DNA of 38,856 nt from an uncultured Prevotellaceae bacterium (lineage in GTDB: Bacteria; Bacteroidota; Bacteroidia; Bacteroidales; Bacteroidaceae): positions 82,761 to 121,616 of the forward strand of contig CADCCB010000015.1 in assembly GCA_902799905.1 (NCBI GenBank), given 5' to 3'. This document shows positions 22,598 through 32,200 of the stretch, piece after piece. The notes below the pieces were generated by a model that was not told the DNA's origin, did no database searches, and saw nothing but the letters and a program-made list of their open reading frames with translations. How positions within the stretch are numbered: the first letter of the stretch is position 1; every line of letters begins with the position of its first letter. The translations under genes and the position numbers were made by a program.

Positions 22598-24030
22598 TAT
22601 GATCGTTTTCTTATGAGTTGCAGACACTCTTTCATGATGACTGCATTCAACAGGTGCATGATGATGAGATAAAGTAGACTGGCCATGATGATACGTGCAA
22701 CTAAGAGTGGAACCAGTTGCTGTATCCAGCATGTGGCATAATAGGTGCCTGCCATGACGCCAATAGCCACGCAGAGGAAGGGCGCAATATCTTTCAGTAC
22801 CAATAGTGCCGACAGATGCTGTGTCCGCTGCAAGGCAATATGCCAGCAGATCGTAAACACCACATTCAGTGCCGAGAATGCTGCCACCATCGCTGTGATA
22901 CCCAATGGTGATAGACTCAGCGTCAAGCCTATTTGCAGAATAATCATCAGGGCGATGCAGACAAGGTTGATGTCGCTGCGTCCCTTACTGATGATAAAGT
23001 TCTGATAGATGGTATGAAGCGGAATGAAGGCCCCACCGATGCATAGCATCTGTAATAATGGCACGCAGGGCAGCCATTTCTCACCGATGGTGATGACGAT
23101 GAACTCATGTGCTACCATTGCCAGTCCGAGCATAAGGGGAAAACTGATGAAGGCCGTGAAACGTAACATCTTACGGAACACACGCTCCTGTCGTCCCTCT
23201 TCATTGTCGGCATTGGTCAGCACGGGCTGTGCCACCTGTGCCATCGTGTTCGATATGAACGAATGTCCCATCGTGTTCCATTTGTTAGATTGGTTGAACT
23301 GACCAACCACACCGATGGGTAGTATCTTACCAAAGATGAAGGTCTGTACGTTCTGACTGATAATTGTCAGCATATTGGTGAACAGCATCTTCGAGGAGAA
23401 GCCTAGCATGCGATGGATGGGACTGAAGTCGATAGGCAGCGAAGGGTACCACCGTGTAAAACCATATTTGATGATGGTGCTCATGCCGATGAAGATGACC
23501 TGTTGCCAGGCCAGACTCCAATATCCATAGCCATGAAAGGCGAGCCACATGCCCGTACACCCTGAGATGACGAGTGAGACGATGGCTGCGATAGCCAACT
23601 CACGATTGCACAGTTCTATCCATAGTTTGGCGTTGGGAACGATGCCAAGGGCCGACAGGGGTATGGCCAGAAATACCAGTCGTGATACATCAGTCAGCAC
23701 GGGCAGGTGGAAGAAACGTGCTATCAGCGGTGCACAGAAAAAGAGGATGATGTACATGGAGAAGCCTGCAAGGATGTTGAACCAAGCCACAGCATTATAG
23801 TCTTGTTTCGTGGGTGGCTTCAGGTTGGCTAGTGCCTGTGAAAAGCCTGCAGACTGGATACATCCTGCCAGTGCCGTGAAGATGGTGAGCAGGGCAATGA
23901 TGCCATAGTCGGCTTCTGTCAACTTTCGTGCCAATACGATGCCGAACACCAGGTTCAGTACCTGTGTCGTTCCGTTATTCACGGCTCCCCATGCAATGCC
24001 TTTGGCCGTCTTTTTTTTAAGGTCCTCCAT
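22597..24030 (-). CDS. Oligosaccharide flippase (Wzx/RfbX-like)
   Basis: 477-residue MOP-superfamily transporter with about 12-14 hydrophobic helices; 'GIAWGAVNNGTTQVLNLVFGI' at the N-terminus and 'ADYGIIALLTIF' are typical of Wzx-type lipopolysaccharide exporters (MviN/WzxC branch). It would flip undecaprenyl-linked repeat units across the inner membrane. I use ATG 24030 (MEDLKKKTAKG), not the in-frame ATG at 24054, because a TATTTTTG minus-7 box lies at 24048-24041 on the minus strand, making the upstream codon untranscribed. The next gene (GT2) starts inside its stop codon. It is divergent from licD with only 66 bases between the start codons. Confidence 0.92.
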   Translation of the reverse strand: MEDLKKKTAKGIAWGAVNNGTTQVLNLVFGIVLARKLTEADYGIIALLTIFTALAGCIQSAGFSQALANLKPPTKQDYNAVAWFNILAGFSMYIILFFCAPLIARFFHLPVLTDVSRLVFLAIPLSALGIVPNAKLWIELCNRELAIAAIVSLVISGCTGMWLAFHGYGYWSLAWQQVIFIGMSTIIKYGFTRWYPSLPIDFSPIHRMLGFSSKMLFTNMLTIISQNVQTFIFGKILPIGVVGQFNQSNKWNTMGHSFISNTMAQVAQPVLTNADNEEGRQERVFRKMLRFTAFISFPLMLGLAMVAHEFIVITIGEKWLPCVPLLQMLCIGGAFIPLHTIYQNFIISKGRSDINLVCIALMIILQIGLTLSLSPLGITAMVAAFSALNVVFTICWHIALQRTQHLSALLVLKDIAPFLCVAIGVMAGTYYATCWIQQLVPLLVARIIMASLLYLIIMHLLNAVIMKECLQLIRKRS

Positions 24031-24040
24031 AAACTGAGTG

Positions 24041-24072
24041 CAAAAATAGTTCAAAAAGTTGGAAGTTCAAAA
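24041..24072 (-). promoter_or_regulatory. Promoter of the flippase-GT2 pair
   Basis: On the minus strand TTTTG (24072-24068), 19 bases, then TATTTTTG (24048-24041), followed after 10 bases by ATG 24030. The leader would be only a few bases. It interleaves with the plus-strand licD promoter at 24059-24089. Confidence 0.75.
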
Positions 24073-24089
24073 GATTTTGCTTACTTTTG
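24059..24089 (+). promoter_or_regulatory. Promoter of licD
   Basis: TTG (24059-24061), 20 bases, TACTTTTG (24082-24089), then ATG at 24097, only 7 bases further. The transcript would be leaderless or have a very short leader. The minus-33 region overlaps that of the opposite promoter and an AGTTCAAAA direct repeat (about 24049-24072). Confidence 0.75.
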
Positions 24090-24096
24090 CATTCCA

Positions 24097-24876
24097 ATGA
24101 GACAAATAACCGATATACAGGAGTTGCGCCAACTGCAAATGGGCATCCTCGACAATGTTCATCAGTTCTGTCAGGAGCACGGACTGACCTATTTCCTTTC
24201 CAGTGGTTCACTCATTGGAGCCGTGCGTCACGGAGGCTATATCCCTTGGGATGATGATATCGACATCTATATGCTTCGCAAGGATTATGAACGCCTGCTC
24301 CAGATTTATCAGGGGAACGAGACGTACAGACTTCTGAATCTGGATAAGGAACCTCATTATTACTATACTTTTGCAAAGGTCGTTGATACGCGTACCAGAA
24401 TGATAGAGAAAGAGACCGATGGCTACGAAATAGGCGTTTATATCGACGTGTTTCCCATCGACTATGTGCCTGATGACCTACAGGAACGTGAGCGTGTCTT
24501 CAAGAAAAAACACCTGCTCTATAAGATTCGCCGCTGCAAGATATCGAACAGCAACCCGTTGAAGTCGCGTTTGGCTTATTATTTCTACAAGTGCTGGCCG
24601 TTGTCTGTAGCACAACTCAATAGCCGCATCCGTCGTCTCATCGTTCGACAGGAGCCGACCCATACCGTATGCCATATGACTGAAGCCGGTCCTGGTATTA
24701 AATGTTGTTTTCCCGCAGAAGACCTTGCTTCAGCAGTCGATATTAAGTTTGAGGACAGAACCTATAAGACGATGGTAGGCTATAAAGACTATCTGGAACA
24801 TACCTATGGCGACTATATGACATTGCCGCCCGTCGAACAGCGTACAACCCACAAGTTCACGGCTTATTGGCTGTAG
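24097..24876 (+). CDS. LicD family phosphotransferase
   Basis: 259-residue member of the LicD family, named for the phosphocholine transferase that decorates Haemophilus LPS and pneumococcal teichoic acids. The nucleotidyltransferase-like core is clear: 'FLSSGSLIGAVRHGGYIPWDDDIDI' region at about residues 33-57 with the DDDID metal site, and 'YIDVFPIDYVPDD'. In Bacteroidetes these enzymes are usually encoded in capsule and O-antigen clusters, where they add phospho-substituents to glycans; the exact donor is unknown. The gene is convergent with the opine-dehydrogenase-like gene and their ends overlap by 20 bases. Confidence 0.92.
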   Translation: MRQITDIQELRQLQMGILDNVHQFCQEHGLTYFLSSGSLIGAVRHGGYIPWDDDIDIYMLRKDYERLLQIYQGNETYRLLNLDKEPHYYYTFAKVVDTRTRMIEKETDGYEIGVYIDVFPIDYVPDDLQERERVFKKKHLLYKIRRCKISNSNPLKSRLAYYFYKCWPLSVAQLNSRIRRLIVRQEPTHTVCHMTEAGPGIKCCFPAEDLASAVDIKFEDRTYKTMVGYKDYLEHTYGDYMTLPPVEQRTTHKFTAYWL

Positions 24877-25888
24877 CAAGACAGGCCGTACCCCATTCAA
24901 GGATGCGGTCTATGACAGGGGTCTGCACGTTGTTTTCTTTAGCAAGTCTCTGTATGATAGCCAGTCCGTAAGGGAAGTCTTCTTTGAAATAGCGGCTCTG
25001 AAGGTCGGGCACATAACCGCCTTCTACCGCTTTCATAGGCGACATCACTTTTGCCAGCGAGGGGATGCTTCTTATCTTTCTTGTCATAGATGCCGCATCG
25101 GTCGATTCATAGTGCTCCAGCAAAGGCTTGATGGCACCTCTCCTGATGTGCAGAGCATCCAGCAGTTTGAAGAATTCCTCGTCCATCGCTATAATGGTCT
25201 CAGAGGCCTCGTCAGTCCATTCCCCGTAGAAGAAACTCTGTTTGTCGAAGGGAGTCCCGTCCCAGTCCTTCCACATCGTGTATAGCCTTCCGGTGTGCAG
25301 TATGGGATTGCTGTTGGTAAGGGCTGCCTCCATATAGTTCTCCAGTAGATGGACAGGTGTTCCAAATAGGTCGGTAAATAGATCGCCCAGCCTTCCAGCA
25401 TTCTCATCGTTAAGGTTGCAGGTGGCCATAAACACTTCTTTCCTGTAGCCCCAGATATACGAATGTTTGCCATACTCGGCAATTCTTGCTACAAAGGGCA
25501 CGCGCTGAAATCCAAACAAAGGTATGTCCTTGCCAAATACGCTGAAAGCATCGAAGAAAAAACCAGTACTGCAAACGACAGAACCGACAATAGCATGTTT
25601 GGTGAGGAAAGGCTTTATTTTATTCAGTTCTTCCGTGATGGCAAACCCGGGCAGACAGAGCAAGATGATATCGGCATCACATACGGCCTTTTGTACATCG
25701 TCTGTTATCATGGCCAAGGGAGTGGCAAACGTGTGGCCTAAGTCATCCTCCACCCTGATGGTGTCGCTCCACTGTTCTGGCTTTCGTGTCAGCAGTCTGA
25801 CTTCGCCCTTTCCTTCAAGGATGGCAGCGGCCCGTCCTGCAATGGAATGTCCCAGGTTGCCACCCCCGCAGATGCAAATGTTTCTCAT
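24857..25888 (-). CDS. NAD/octopine dehydrogenase-like protein
   Basis: 343-residue oxidoreductase with an N-terminal Rossmann fold (GGGNLG, residues 8-13) and a C-terminal all-helical domain matching the NAD/NADP octopine/nopaline dehydrogenase family ('LTNSNPILHTGRLYTMW' with the family's conserved N-x-x-x-H segment). Such enzymes reductively condense an amino acid with a 2-oxoacid, or resemble 2-dehydropantoate-type reductases. ATG 25888 overlaps the glf stop (ATGA) and is preferred over the longer frame starting at 25903. Coupled translation with glf and the polysaccharide neighbours suggests it makes an unusual opine-like substituent for a surface glycan; that is inference. Confidence 0.82.
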   Translation of the reverse strand: MRNICICGGGNLGHSIAGRAAAILEGKGEVRLLTRKPEQWSDTIRVEDDLGHTFATPLAMITDDVQKAVCDADIILLCLPGFAITEELNKIKPFLTKHAIVGSVVCSTGFFFDAFSVFGKDIPLFGFQRVPFVARIAEYGKHSYIWGYRKEVFMATCNLNDENAGRLGDLFTDLFGTPVHLLENYMEAALTNSNPILHTGRLYTMWKDWDGTPFDKQSFFYGEWTDEASETIIAMDEEFFKLLDALHIRRGAIKPLLEHYESTDAASMTRKIRSIPSLAKVMSPMKAVEGGYVPDLQSRYFKEDFPYGLAIIQRLAKENNVQTPVIDRILEWGTACLATANKP

Positions 25889-27060
25889 ATCTCCTCTTTC
25901 CATTTCTCAAATGCGCGGGCCATCACCTGATCCATATCGTAGTATTTGTATTCAGCCAGTCGCCCGCCGAAGATGACATTCTCCTGAGCAGAGGCCAGGG
26001 CACGATAGTCTTCTGCCAGTTGATTGTTACGTTCGTCGTTGACGGTGTAGAAAGGCTCTGCGCCCTCCGTCCATTCGCTGCTGTATTCTCGGCTGATGAC
26101 GGTGAAGGGCTGCTGTCCGAACTCGAAGTGCTTATGCTCGATGATGCGGGTATAGGGCGTGTCGCTATCGGTGAAGTTCATCACAGCATTGCCTTGGTAG
26201 TCAGGCATATCAAGTCGCTCCTGTTCAAATCGCAACGTGCGCCAGTCAAGTTTGCCCAACCGATAGCCAAAGTATTCGTCAATGGGGCCTGAGTATACTA
26301 TCTTGGAACATTGAACATTGAACATTCTTTCTGAGGAAAGCGTCCCTTCGGGCCGAGCGGAACATTGAACATTCCAGGTGCTGGTATTCTTGTCATAGGT
26401 GCATATACAGTCAAGGAAGTTGGTGTTGAGTCTCACCTCGATGCCTTCGAGCAGTTTCTCCGTCAATACATTATAGCCGCCAATGGGGATGCCCTGATAG
26501 GGATCGTTGAAATAATTGTTGTCAAAAGTCAGACGGACGGGTAGCCTGCGAATGATGAAGGCAGGCAGTTCCGTGCACTTCCGTCCCCATTGTTTCTCTG
26601 TGTAGTCTTTGATGAGAATCTCATAGATGTCGCGCCCCACCAGCGAGATGGCCTGTTCCTCCAGATTCTGCGGTTTGCGTCCAGCCATCTCCTGCCTTTG
26701 CTCCTCAATCTTCGCCTTGGCCTCTTGCGGTGTCCTCACCCCCCATATCTGGTAGAAGGTGTTCATGTTGAACGGCAGGTTGTAGAGCCGTCCTTTATAG
26801 TTGGCGATGGGCGAGTTGGTGTATCGGTTGAAGGTGGCCAGGCTGTTGACGAACTCCCACACCTCTTTTTTCTTGGTGTGGAAGATATGTGCACCGTATT
26901 TGTGCACATGAATGCCGTCAACATCCTCACAGTAGGCGTTGCCGCCAATATGCGGGCGCTTGTCAATAACCAGACAGTGCCTACCCGCCTGTTTGGCCAG
27001 ATAGGCAAAGGTGGCTCCGAACAACCCAGCCCCAACGATAATATAGTCGTATTGTTTCAA
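25885..27060 (-). CDS. glf: UDP-galactopyranose mutase
   Basis: 391-residue FAD enzyme that interconverts UDP-Galp and UDP-Galf, supplying galactofuranose for surface glycans. The FAD motif GAGLFG (residues 10-15), 'HIGGNAYCE', 'YGAHIFHT' and the C-terminal 'FGGRLAEYKYYDMD' are intact. Between 'YDKNTSTW' and 'KIVYSGPIDEYFGY' there is a roughly 23-residue insertion (about 229-252) encoded by two GAACATT-type direct repeats around a GC-rich centre (26305-26375). Without it the length (about 368) equals the usual family length. It lies 14 bases behind metG and is coupled to the opine-dehydrogenase-like gene. Confidence 0.94.
   Translation of the reverse strand: MKQYDYIIVGAGLFGATFAYLAKQAGRHCLVIDKRPHIGGNAYCEDVDGIHVHKYGAHIFHTKKKEVWEFVNSLATFNRYTNSPIANYKGRLYNLPFNMNTFYQIWGVRTPQEAKAKIEEQRQEMAGRKPQNLEEQAISLVGRDIYEILIKDYTEKQWGRKCTELPAFIIRRLPVRLTFDNNYFNDPYQGIPIGGYNVLTEKLLEGIEVRLNTNFLDCICTYDKNTSTWNVQCSARPEGTLSSERMFNVQCSKIVYSGPIDEYFGYRLGKLDWRTLRFEQERLDMPDYQGNAVMNFTDSDTPYTRIIEHKHFEFGQQPFTVISREYSSEWTEGAEPFYTVNDERNNQLAEDYRALASAQENVIFGGRLAEYKYYDMDQVMARAFEKWKEEI
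26305..26375 (-). repeat. GAACATT direct-repeat insertion within glf
   Basis: GGAACATTGAACATT(GAACATT)C at 26305-26327 and GGAACATTGAACATTCC at 26359-26375 enclose a centre with a CTTTC/GAAAG stem and CCCTTCGGG. It is read in frame by glf and gives the extra residues NVQCS...FNVQCS, in which the NVQCS motif itself is duplicated. Confidence 0.85.
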
Positions 27061-27074
27061 ACCTCAAACCTCAA

Positions 27075-29177
27075 TTATCCCACCTGACTGCCTGGTTTCA
27101 CGTCCTTCGTCGTGGTGACCACGCTGAGGCTCTCGTCGGCATCGACGGCAGAGAGGATCATGCCCTGACTCTCTATACCCATCATGTTACGTGGAGCGAA
27201 GTTGGCCACAAAGAGGATGCGCTTGCCGATGAGTTCCTCGGGATTCTCATAGAAGGCAGCGATACCAGAGCAGATAGTGCGATCAACGCCAGAACCGTCG
27301 TCAATGGTGAACTGGAGCAGTTTCTTGCTCTTCTTCACCTTCTGACAGTTCTTCACCAGCCCAACACGGATATCGAGTTTCTCAAAGTCGTCGAATGAAA
27401 CGGTGTCCTTGATAGGAGCGGCCTTATAGGCTGCTGCCTGATTAGCCTTCTTGGTAGCCTCCAGTTTATCCAGTTGCTTCTGGATGACCTCGTCCTCAAT
27501 CTTCTCGAACAGCAGAGCAGGCTCGCCCAACTGATGGCCAGCCTTCAGGAGGTCTGTGCTACCCAACTGCTCCCACTCGAACGATTCGATGTTGAGCATT
27601 TCGCGCAGTTTCTTGCTTGAGAATGGCAGGAATGGCTCGAAGGCGATGGCGAGGTTGGCTGTTAACTGCAAGCAGATGTTCAGAATCGTCTCGCAACGCT
27701 TGGGGTCAGTCTTCCAAACCTTCCAAGGTTCGCACTCTGTGATATAACGGTTGCCGATACGAGCCAAGTTCATAGCCTCGAACTGGGCATCGCGGAACTT
27801 GAACTGCTCCAGCAACTCTTCAATCTTGTTCTTTACATTTTTAAATTCTTCAATTGCTTGGCGGTCAACGTCAAGCCACTCGCCGCAAGCAGGAACGACA
27901 CCGTTCCAATACTTCTTGGTCAACTGGAGAGCACGGTTCACGAAGTTACCATAGACGGCCACCAACTCATTGTTGTTGCGATCCTGGAAATCCTTCCAAG
28001 TGAAGTTGTTGTCCTTTGTCTCAGGTGCATTGGCAGTCAGCACATAGCGTAGCACATCCTGCTTGCCAGGCATATCTACCAGATACTCATGGAGCCATAC
28101 AGCCCAGTTGCGAGAGGTAGAAATCTTATCGTTCTCCAGATTCAGGAACTCGTTGGCAGGTACGTTGTCAGGCATGATAAATGCTGGCTTTTGGCCATTG
28201 GCAGTTGGCTTTTGGCTTTCATTCCAAGCACGCATCATCACAGGGAAGATGATGCAATGGAACACGATGTTGTCCTTGCCGATGAAGTGTACCAGACGGG
28301 TGTCCTCGTCCTGCCACCACTTTTCCCAGTTGCCCCACTTCTCGGGCTCCTTCTCACAGAGTTCCTTCGTGTTCGACACATAACCGATGGGGGCGTCGAA
28401 CCAAACGTAGAGCACCTTACCGTCAACACCCTCGATGGGCACAGGGATTCCCCAGTCCAAATCGCGCGTCATAGCACGCGGCTGCAGATCCATATCCAGC
28501 CAACTCTTACACTGGCCATACACGTTTGAGCGCCACTCCTTATGACCCTCCAGAATCCACTGCTTCAACCACTCCTGATACTCGTTCAGGGGCAGATACC
28601 AGTTTTTCGTCTCCTTCATCACAGGTGTAGAGCCGCTGATGGTCGACTTGGGGTTGATGAGTTCCGTAGGACTCAGGTCGCGTCCGCACTTCTCACACTG
28701 GTCGCCGTAGGCACCTTCATTGTGGCAGTAAGGACATTCGCCCGTCACATAGCGGTCGGCCAGGAACTGCTTGGCTTCCTCGTCATACAACTGCTCCGTA
28801 GTCTCCTCCACCAGTTTGCCCTCGTCATAGAGTTTGCGGAACCACTCAGCAGCAAACTTATGGTGCGTCTCACTTGTGGTGCGGCTATAGATATCGAACG
28901 AGATGCCAAACTCCTCGAACGAGTCCTTGATCATCTTATGGTAGCGATCTACCACATCTTGCGGGGTGATGCCCTCTTTGCGGGCACGCACGGTGATGGG
29001 CACACCGTGTTCGTCACTTCCTCCGATAAACATCACCTCGCGCTTCTTCAGTCTGAGGTAGCGTACATAGATGTCTGCCGGCACATACACGCCGGCCAGG
29101 TGACCGATATGCACACCACCGTTAGCGTAGGGTAGGGCCGAAGTCACCGTTATTCTCTTATAGTTTTTCTGTTCCAT
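27075..29177 (-). CDS. metG: Methionyl-tRNA synthetase
   Basis: 700-residue class I aminoacyl-tRNA synthetase: HIGH (residues 23-26), the zinc knuckle CPYC...CEKC, 'DKISTSRNW' in place of KMSKS (the usual KISxS variant of this group), the anticodon-binding domain and a C-terminal Trbp111-like tRNA-binding domain ('[14 protein letters not shown]', about 590-700). A stretch of about 12 residues ([13 protein letters not shown], near 319-331) between 'MMRAWN' and '[12 protein letters not shown]' is coded by the GCCAAAAGCCA-type repeat and is foreign to the family. It sits on the surface before the KMSKS-domain segment and is evidently tolerated. The gene precedes glf by 14 bases. Confidence 0.96.
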   Translation of the reverse strand: MEQKNYKRITVTSALPYANGGVHIGHLAGVYVPADIYVRYLRLKKREVMFIGGSDEHGVPITVRARKEGITPQDVVDRYHKMIKDSFEEFGISFDIYSRTTSETHHKFAAEWFRKLYDEGKLVEETTEQLYDEEAKQFLADRYVTGECPYCHNEGAYGDQCEKCGRDLSPTELINPKSTISGSTPVMKETKNWYLPLNEYQEWLKQWILEGHKEWRSNVYGQCKSWLDMDLQPRAMTRDLDWGIPVPIEGVDGKVLYVWFDAPIGYVSNTKELCEKEPEKWGNWEKWWQDEDTRLVHFIGKDNIVFHCIIFPVMMRAWNESQKPTANGQKPAFIMPDNVPANEFLNLENDKISTSRNWAVWLHEYLVDMPGKQDVLRYVLTANAPETKDNNFTWKDFQDRNNNELVAVYGNFVNRALQLTKKYWNGVVPACGEWLDVDRQAIEEFKNVKNKIEELLEQFKFRDAQFEAMNLARIGNRYITECEPWKVWKTDPKRCETILNICLQLTANLAIAFEPFLPFSSKKLREMLNIESFEWEQLGSTDLLKAGHQLGEPALLFEKIEDEVIQKQLDKLEATKKANQAAAYKAAPIKDTVSFDDFEKLDIRVGLVKNCQKVKKSKKLLQFTIDDGSGVDRTICSGIAAFYENPEELIGKRILFVANFAPRNMMGIESQGMILSAVDADESLSVVTTTKDVKPGSQVG
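28185..28218 (-). repeat. GCCAAAAGCCA-type repeat inserted in metG
   Basis: On the minus strand GCCAAAAGCCAACTGCC, then AATGGCCAAAAGCC. The same unit stands at the N-terminus of nadD (21103-21137). It is in frame and adds about 12 residues to MetG. Confidence 0.75.
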
Positions 29178-29216
29178 ATTATTAATAATGTGTATTTAAA
29201 TGATTCTCTTACTTTT

Positions 29217-32200
29217 TTATTTCTTACTGAACTTCCGGCCGTTCAGGATATAGATGCCGGGGGCCAGCCGCTGCTGCCAGGAGCCGTCTCTCACCTCCGC
29301 CTCATCAGCCACGCAGCGTCCCAGCAGGTCGTAGATGCGGTTGTCGTTCCTCACCTCCTGTCCCTGCTCCTCGATGTCCGGCTCCTCTTCGTCGAAGATG
29401 ACGGGTACGAATTCCGGCCTTGCGCTGTTCATCCTTCTGGCAGATGCACCACTGCTGCCTGCACGATAATAAATCTTGTTATGCAGCACATAGCGGTTGT
29501 TCTTGAGCCACAACGATTGTGATGCATTATGTTCCTTGTTTGGATTAGCGTTGACATAGAAGCCTACGCCTGATTTTGCCTGCTCAGGTAACTCAGCTGT
29601 AATATCACCAGTTGTGTTATAATCTTCGATGTCTTTATGTACATCACTAGTGAACGGCAAGCCCAGCGTATAGACATCATGAGCAGCATCAACAGCCAGC
29701 AACTGTTCCAGATATTTTCCTGAGAAGATATTGGAAGATGAAGGCAATGGATCTGAAGGTTTGTCGCCTTCGATTGACAACTTCACACTTCCGCTTTCAT
29801 CCTTTATTCTAAAGATGACTGGCGTGCCTGCGGGTACGAACTTACCAGCAGCGTATGAAGGCGGACCTGTTACCGCAGGAACTTTAGTAGGATGCAGGTT
29901 ATTGTTGTCCCATTTGTCACAAATGTATGCGTAATATGTCTTCGTACCATCATTCTCAGGCAACAGCACATCGAATGGAGCACAGAATGTAGCATAATAG
30001 TAGTCGTCGCCACCATTGTTTGTAGTAATCGTCAGTGGCATTTCATTTGTCCCTGCTGTATTACCTTTCTGCACAGGCTGCATACACCACTTGGCATCGT
30101 CGGTTGGACTGTCGTGGTAGTACTTCAAGTCATAGATGTCTGCAGCTTTTGTCCATTCATCAGCAGAAGAAGAGATAGCATCATCAAAAACTGCATTTAC
30201 TGCCGGTGGACCAGCTACATAACCGGAAGTAACCTCTAACTTCATGTATGTACCACCGTCTATCTTGAAATAATAAGTACCTTTTGACGTAAGCTTTTCC
30301 GCCTGATCATTCATGTCGTCTACACTTGTTGCCGTCCTCTGGAAGAAATTACTCTGATCGAAATTAAGATATCTTCTCTGAGCAGGAGTTACACCGTCAT
30401 GTATCAGCAGAACAGCACCGCCGATGTCCATGAGGGAGAAAGTGATGGCTTCCTCCTCTACGTCATCAGGATCCTCTATAGCCTTCATCACCGCTCTTTG
30501 CAGTCTGTTTGTCGTTGTTCCGTTATCAGTGTCTCCATTTGCATTGGCAGCAACATAGAGCCCCTGGGTCTGCATGGTCGAACGAGGATTACCATCTAAG
30601 TTCTTGGTTCCTGAAAAGTAGAAGATAGTCGATGGGTCTTGCTCTGTCGGAGGAATAGGTATGTCACCACGGGTGGCATGTGTTTCCGTGAAGCCAGATT
30701 TCAGTGGTGATGTGTCTCCATTAAACGTACTGGATACCCCTGCCTTACTATAGAAGTGCATAGGGATGGGACCTGCAGTAGAGGCGCCTTCACCTGTCTT
30801 TTCTATCTCATGCAGATATCCGCTGGCATAGCGTACAGGACTAATCTTTGATACGCCGGGTTGATTGTGCAGACGATAGTAACCTGGCTTATATTTCACA
30901 ATATTATCATCATCATAGACAATTCCCTGTACCTCCAATAGGTCTGCATAGGTAGCAGTACCATTCATCACCTTGTCCAGAACAGTCTTGTTATCGTCAT
31001 ATGCATCTTTAGTCAAACCTCCCACATAACCTTTACGCTCAATATATGGTTTTAACAAGTCTGAAGGCAGATTAAATGTCCACTCCGAATAGGATGTACT
31101 AAGCTTCGCATAATTATCACTTGGGTCTTTTTTGACGAAATATTGATCTCCCTCATAGTTGATAACCGGATGAATACGGAAGTAACCTGCTTCATTAGAA
31201 CCTAAGAGCTCATAGACCTCTCTACCACTAGTTGATACTGCCATCTTCAGGTTCTGTCCTTCAGAAATAGCATCAGTTGTCATCACATTGTTAACACCTC
31301 CGCTATTCTTAATCATATAGCGGTTATACATTCTGAAGCCATAGACATCGCCAAGAGGAGACCACAGATAGTCGTTGGTATAGCGGGTATCAAGGCCCGG
31401 CATTGCCTGCAATCCCCATGCATTGGTATAGTGAGCCAAGTACGGTGTTGCTTCTTCATCCTTCGTTTCGAATGTGTACCACAAATTCTGGTCAAGGCTT
31501 GTAACGAAACCTTCACCGGCATTGGTTTCCAAACCAGTTTGGAAAGCGTAGGCTACATTAATCTTTACCAAACTGCCGATGAGCTCTGGATCCTCCATCA
31601 GTTTCGTTTGCTTCAGACCTTTATACCTACCATTAAGGGTGGCGTCATCTTGCCAAGTGTTATTCCAGTCATCTTCGGTACAGTCAACTTCACCCGATGC
31701 CACATTGTCTTTCACTTGCACTCTCTTGTATGTATAAGTACTTGTTCCTATCTCGAAATAATAGTATCCGTCATCTGTATAAGTCGAGGGGTTAGCCTTC
31801 TTAGTCGCATAGTCAGAAGCATCAGTAGCGGTCTTCTGATATGATTCAGTACCACTTGTTTGAATGTTATCTATATAGTAGAAGAAGATACAGTTCGGTC
31901 TATTGAATACAGTAGGCACTTTCAATACATCACCGATGCTGACCTCACCAGCATCATGGCAATAGGTCTGTCCCATAATGGTTTCACCCAACTGGTAATT
32001 ATTATTGGTCAAATCACGCTGCGTGGTACCATAGATTCTCAATTTGTAGTTGTCAGATGGACTTTTACCTGACACCCATTCACCTTCTTCATCCTTTTCT
32101 GAGTATGGAATATCCACATATTTACTCGGGTCTAAATCAGGGTCTGTTTTCTCATCATCTGCGCACGTATTTGCAATTACCAAACGGTAAATCAATTTAT

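Noticed and set aside
22598-22732. N-terminal extension of the GT2 glycosyltransferase
   Set aside because: The extra 45 residues are His/Thr/Ser-rich, overlap the flippase coding sequence in another frame and precede the canonical 'EISVVIPVYN' start.
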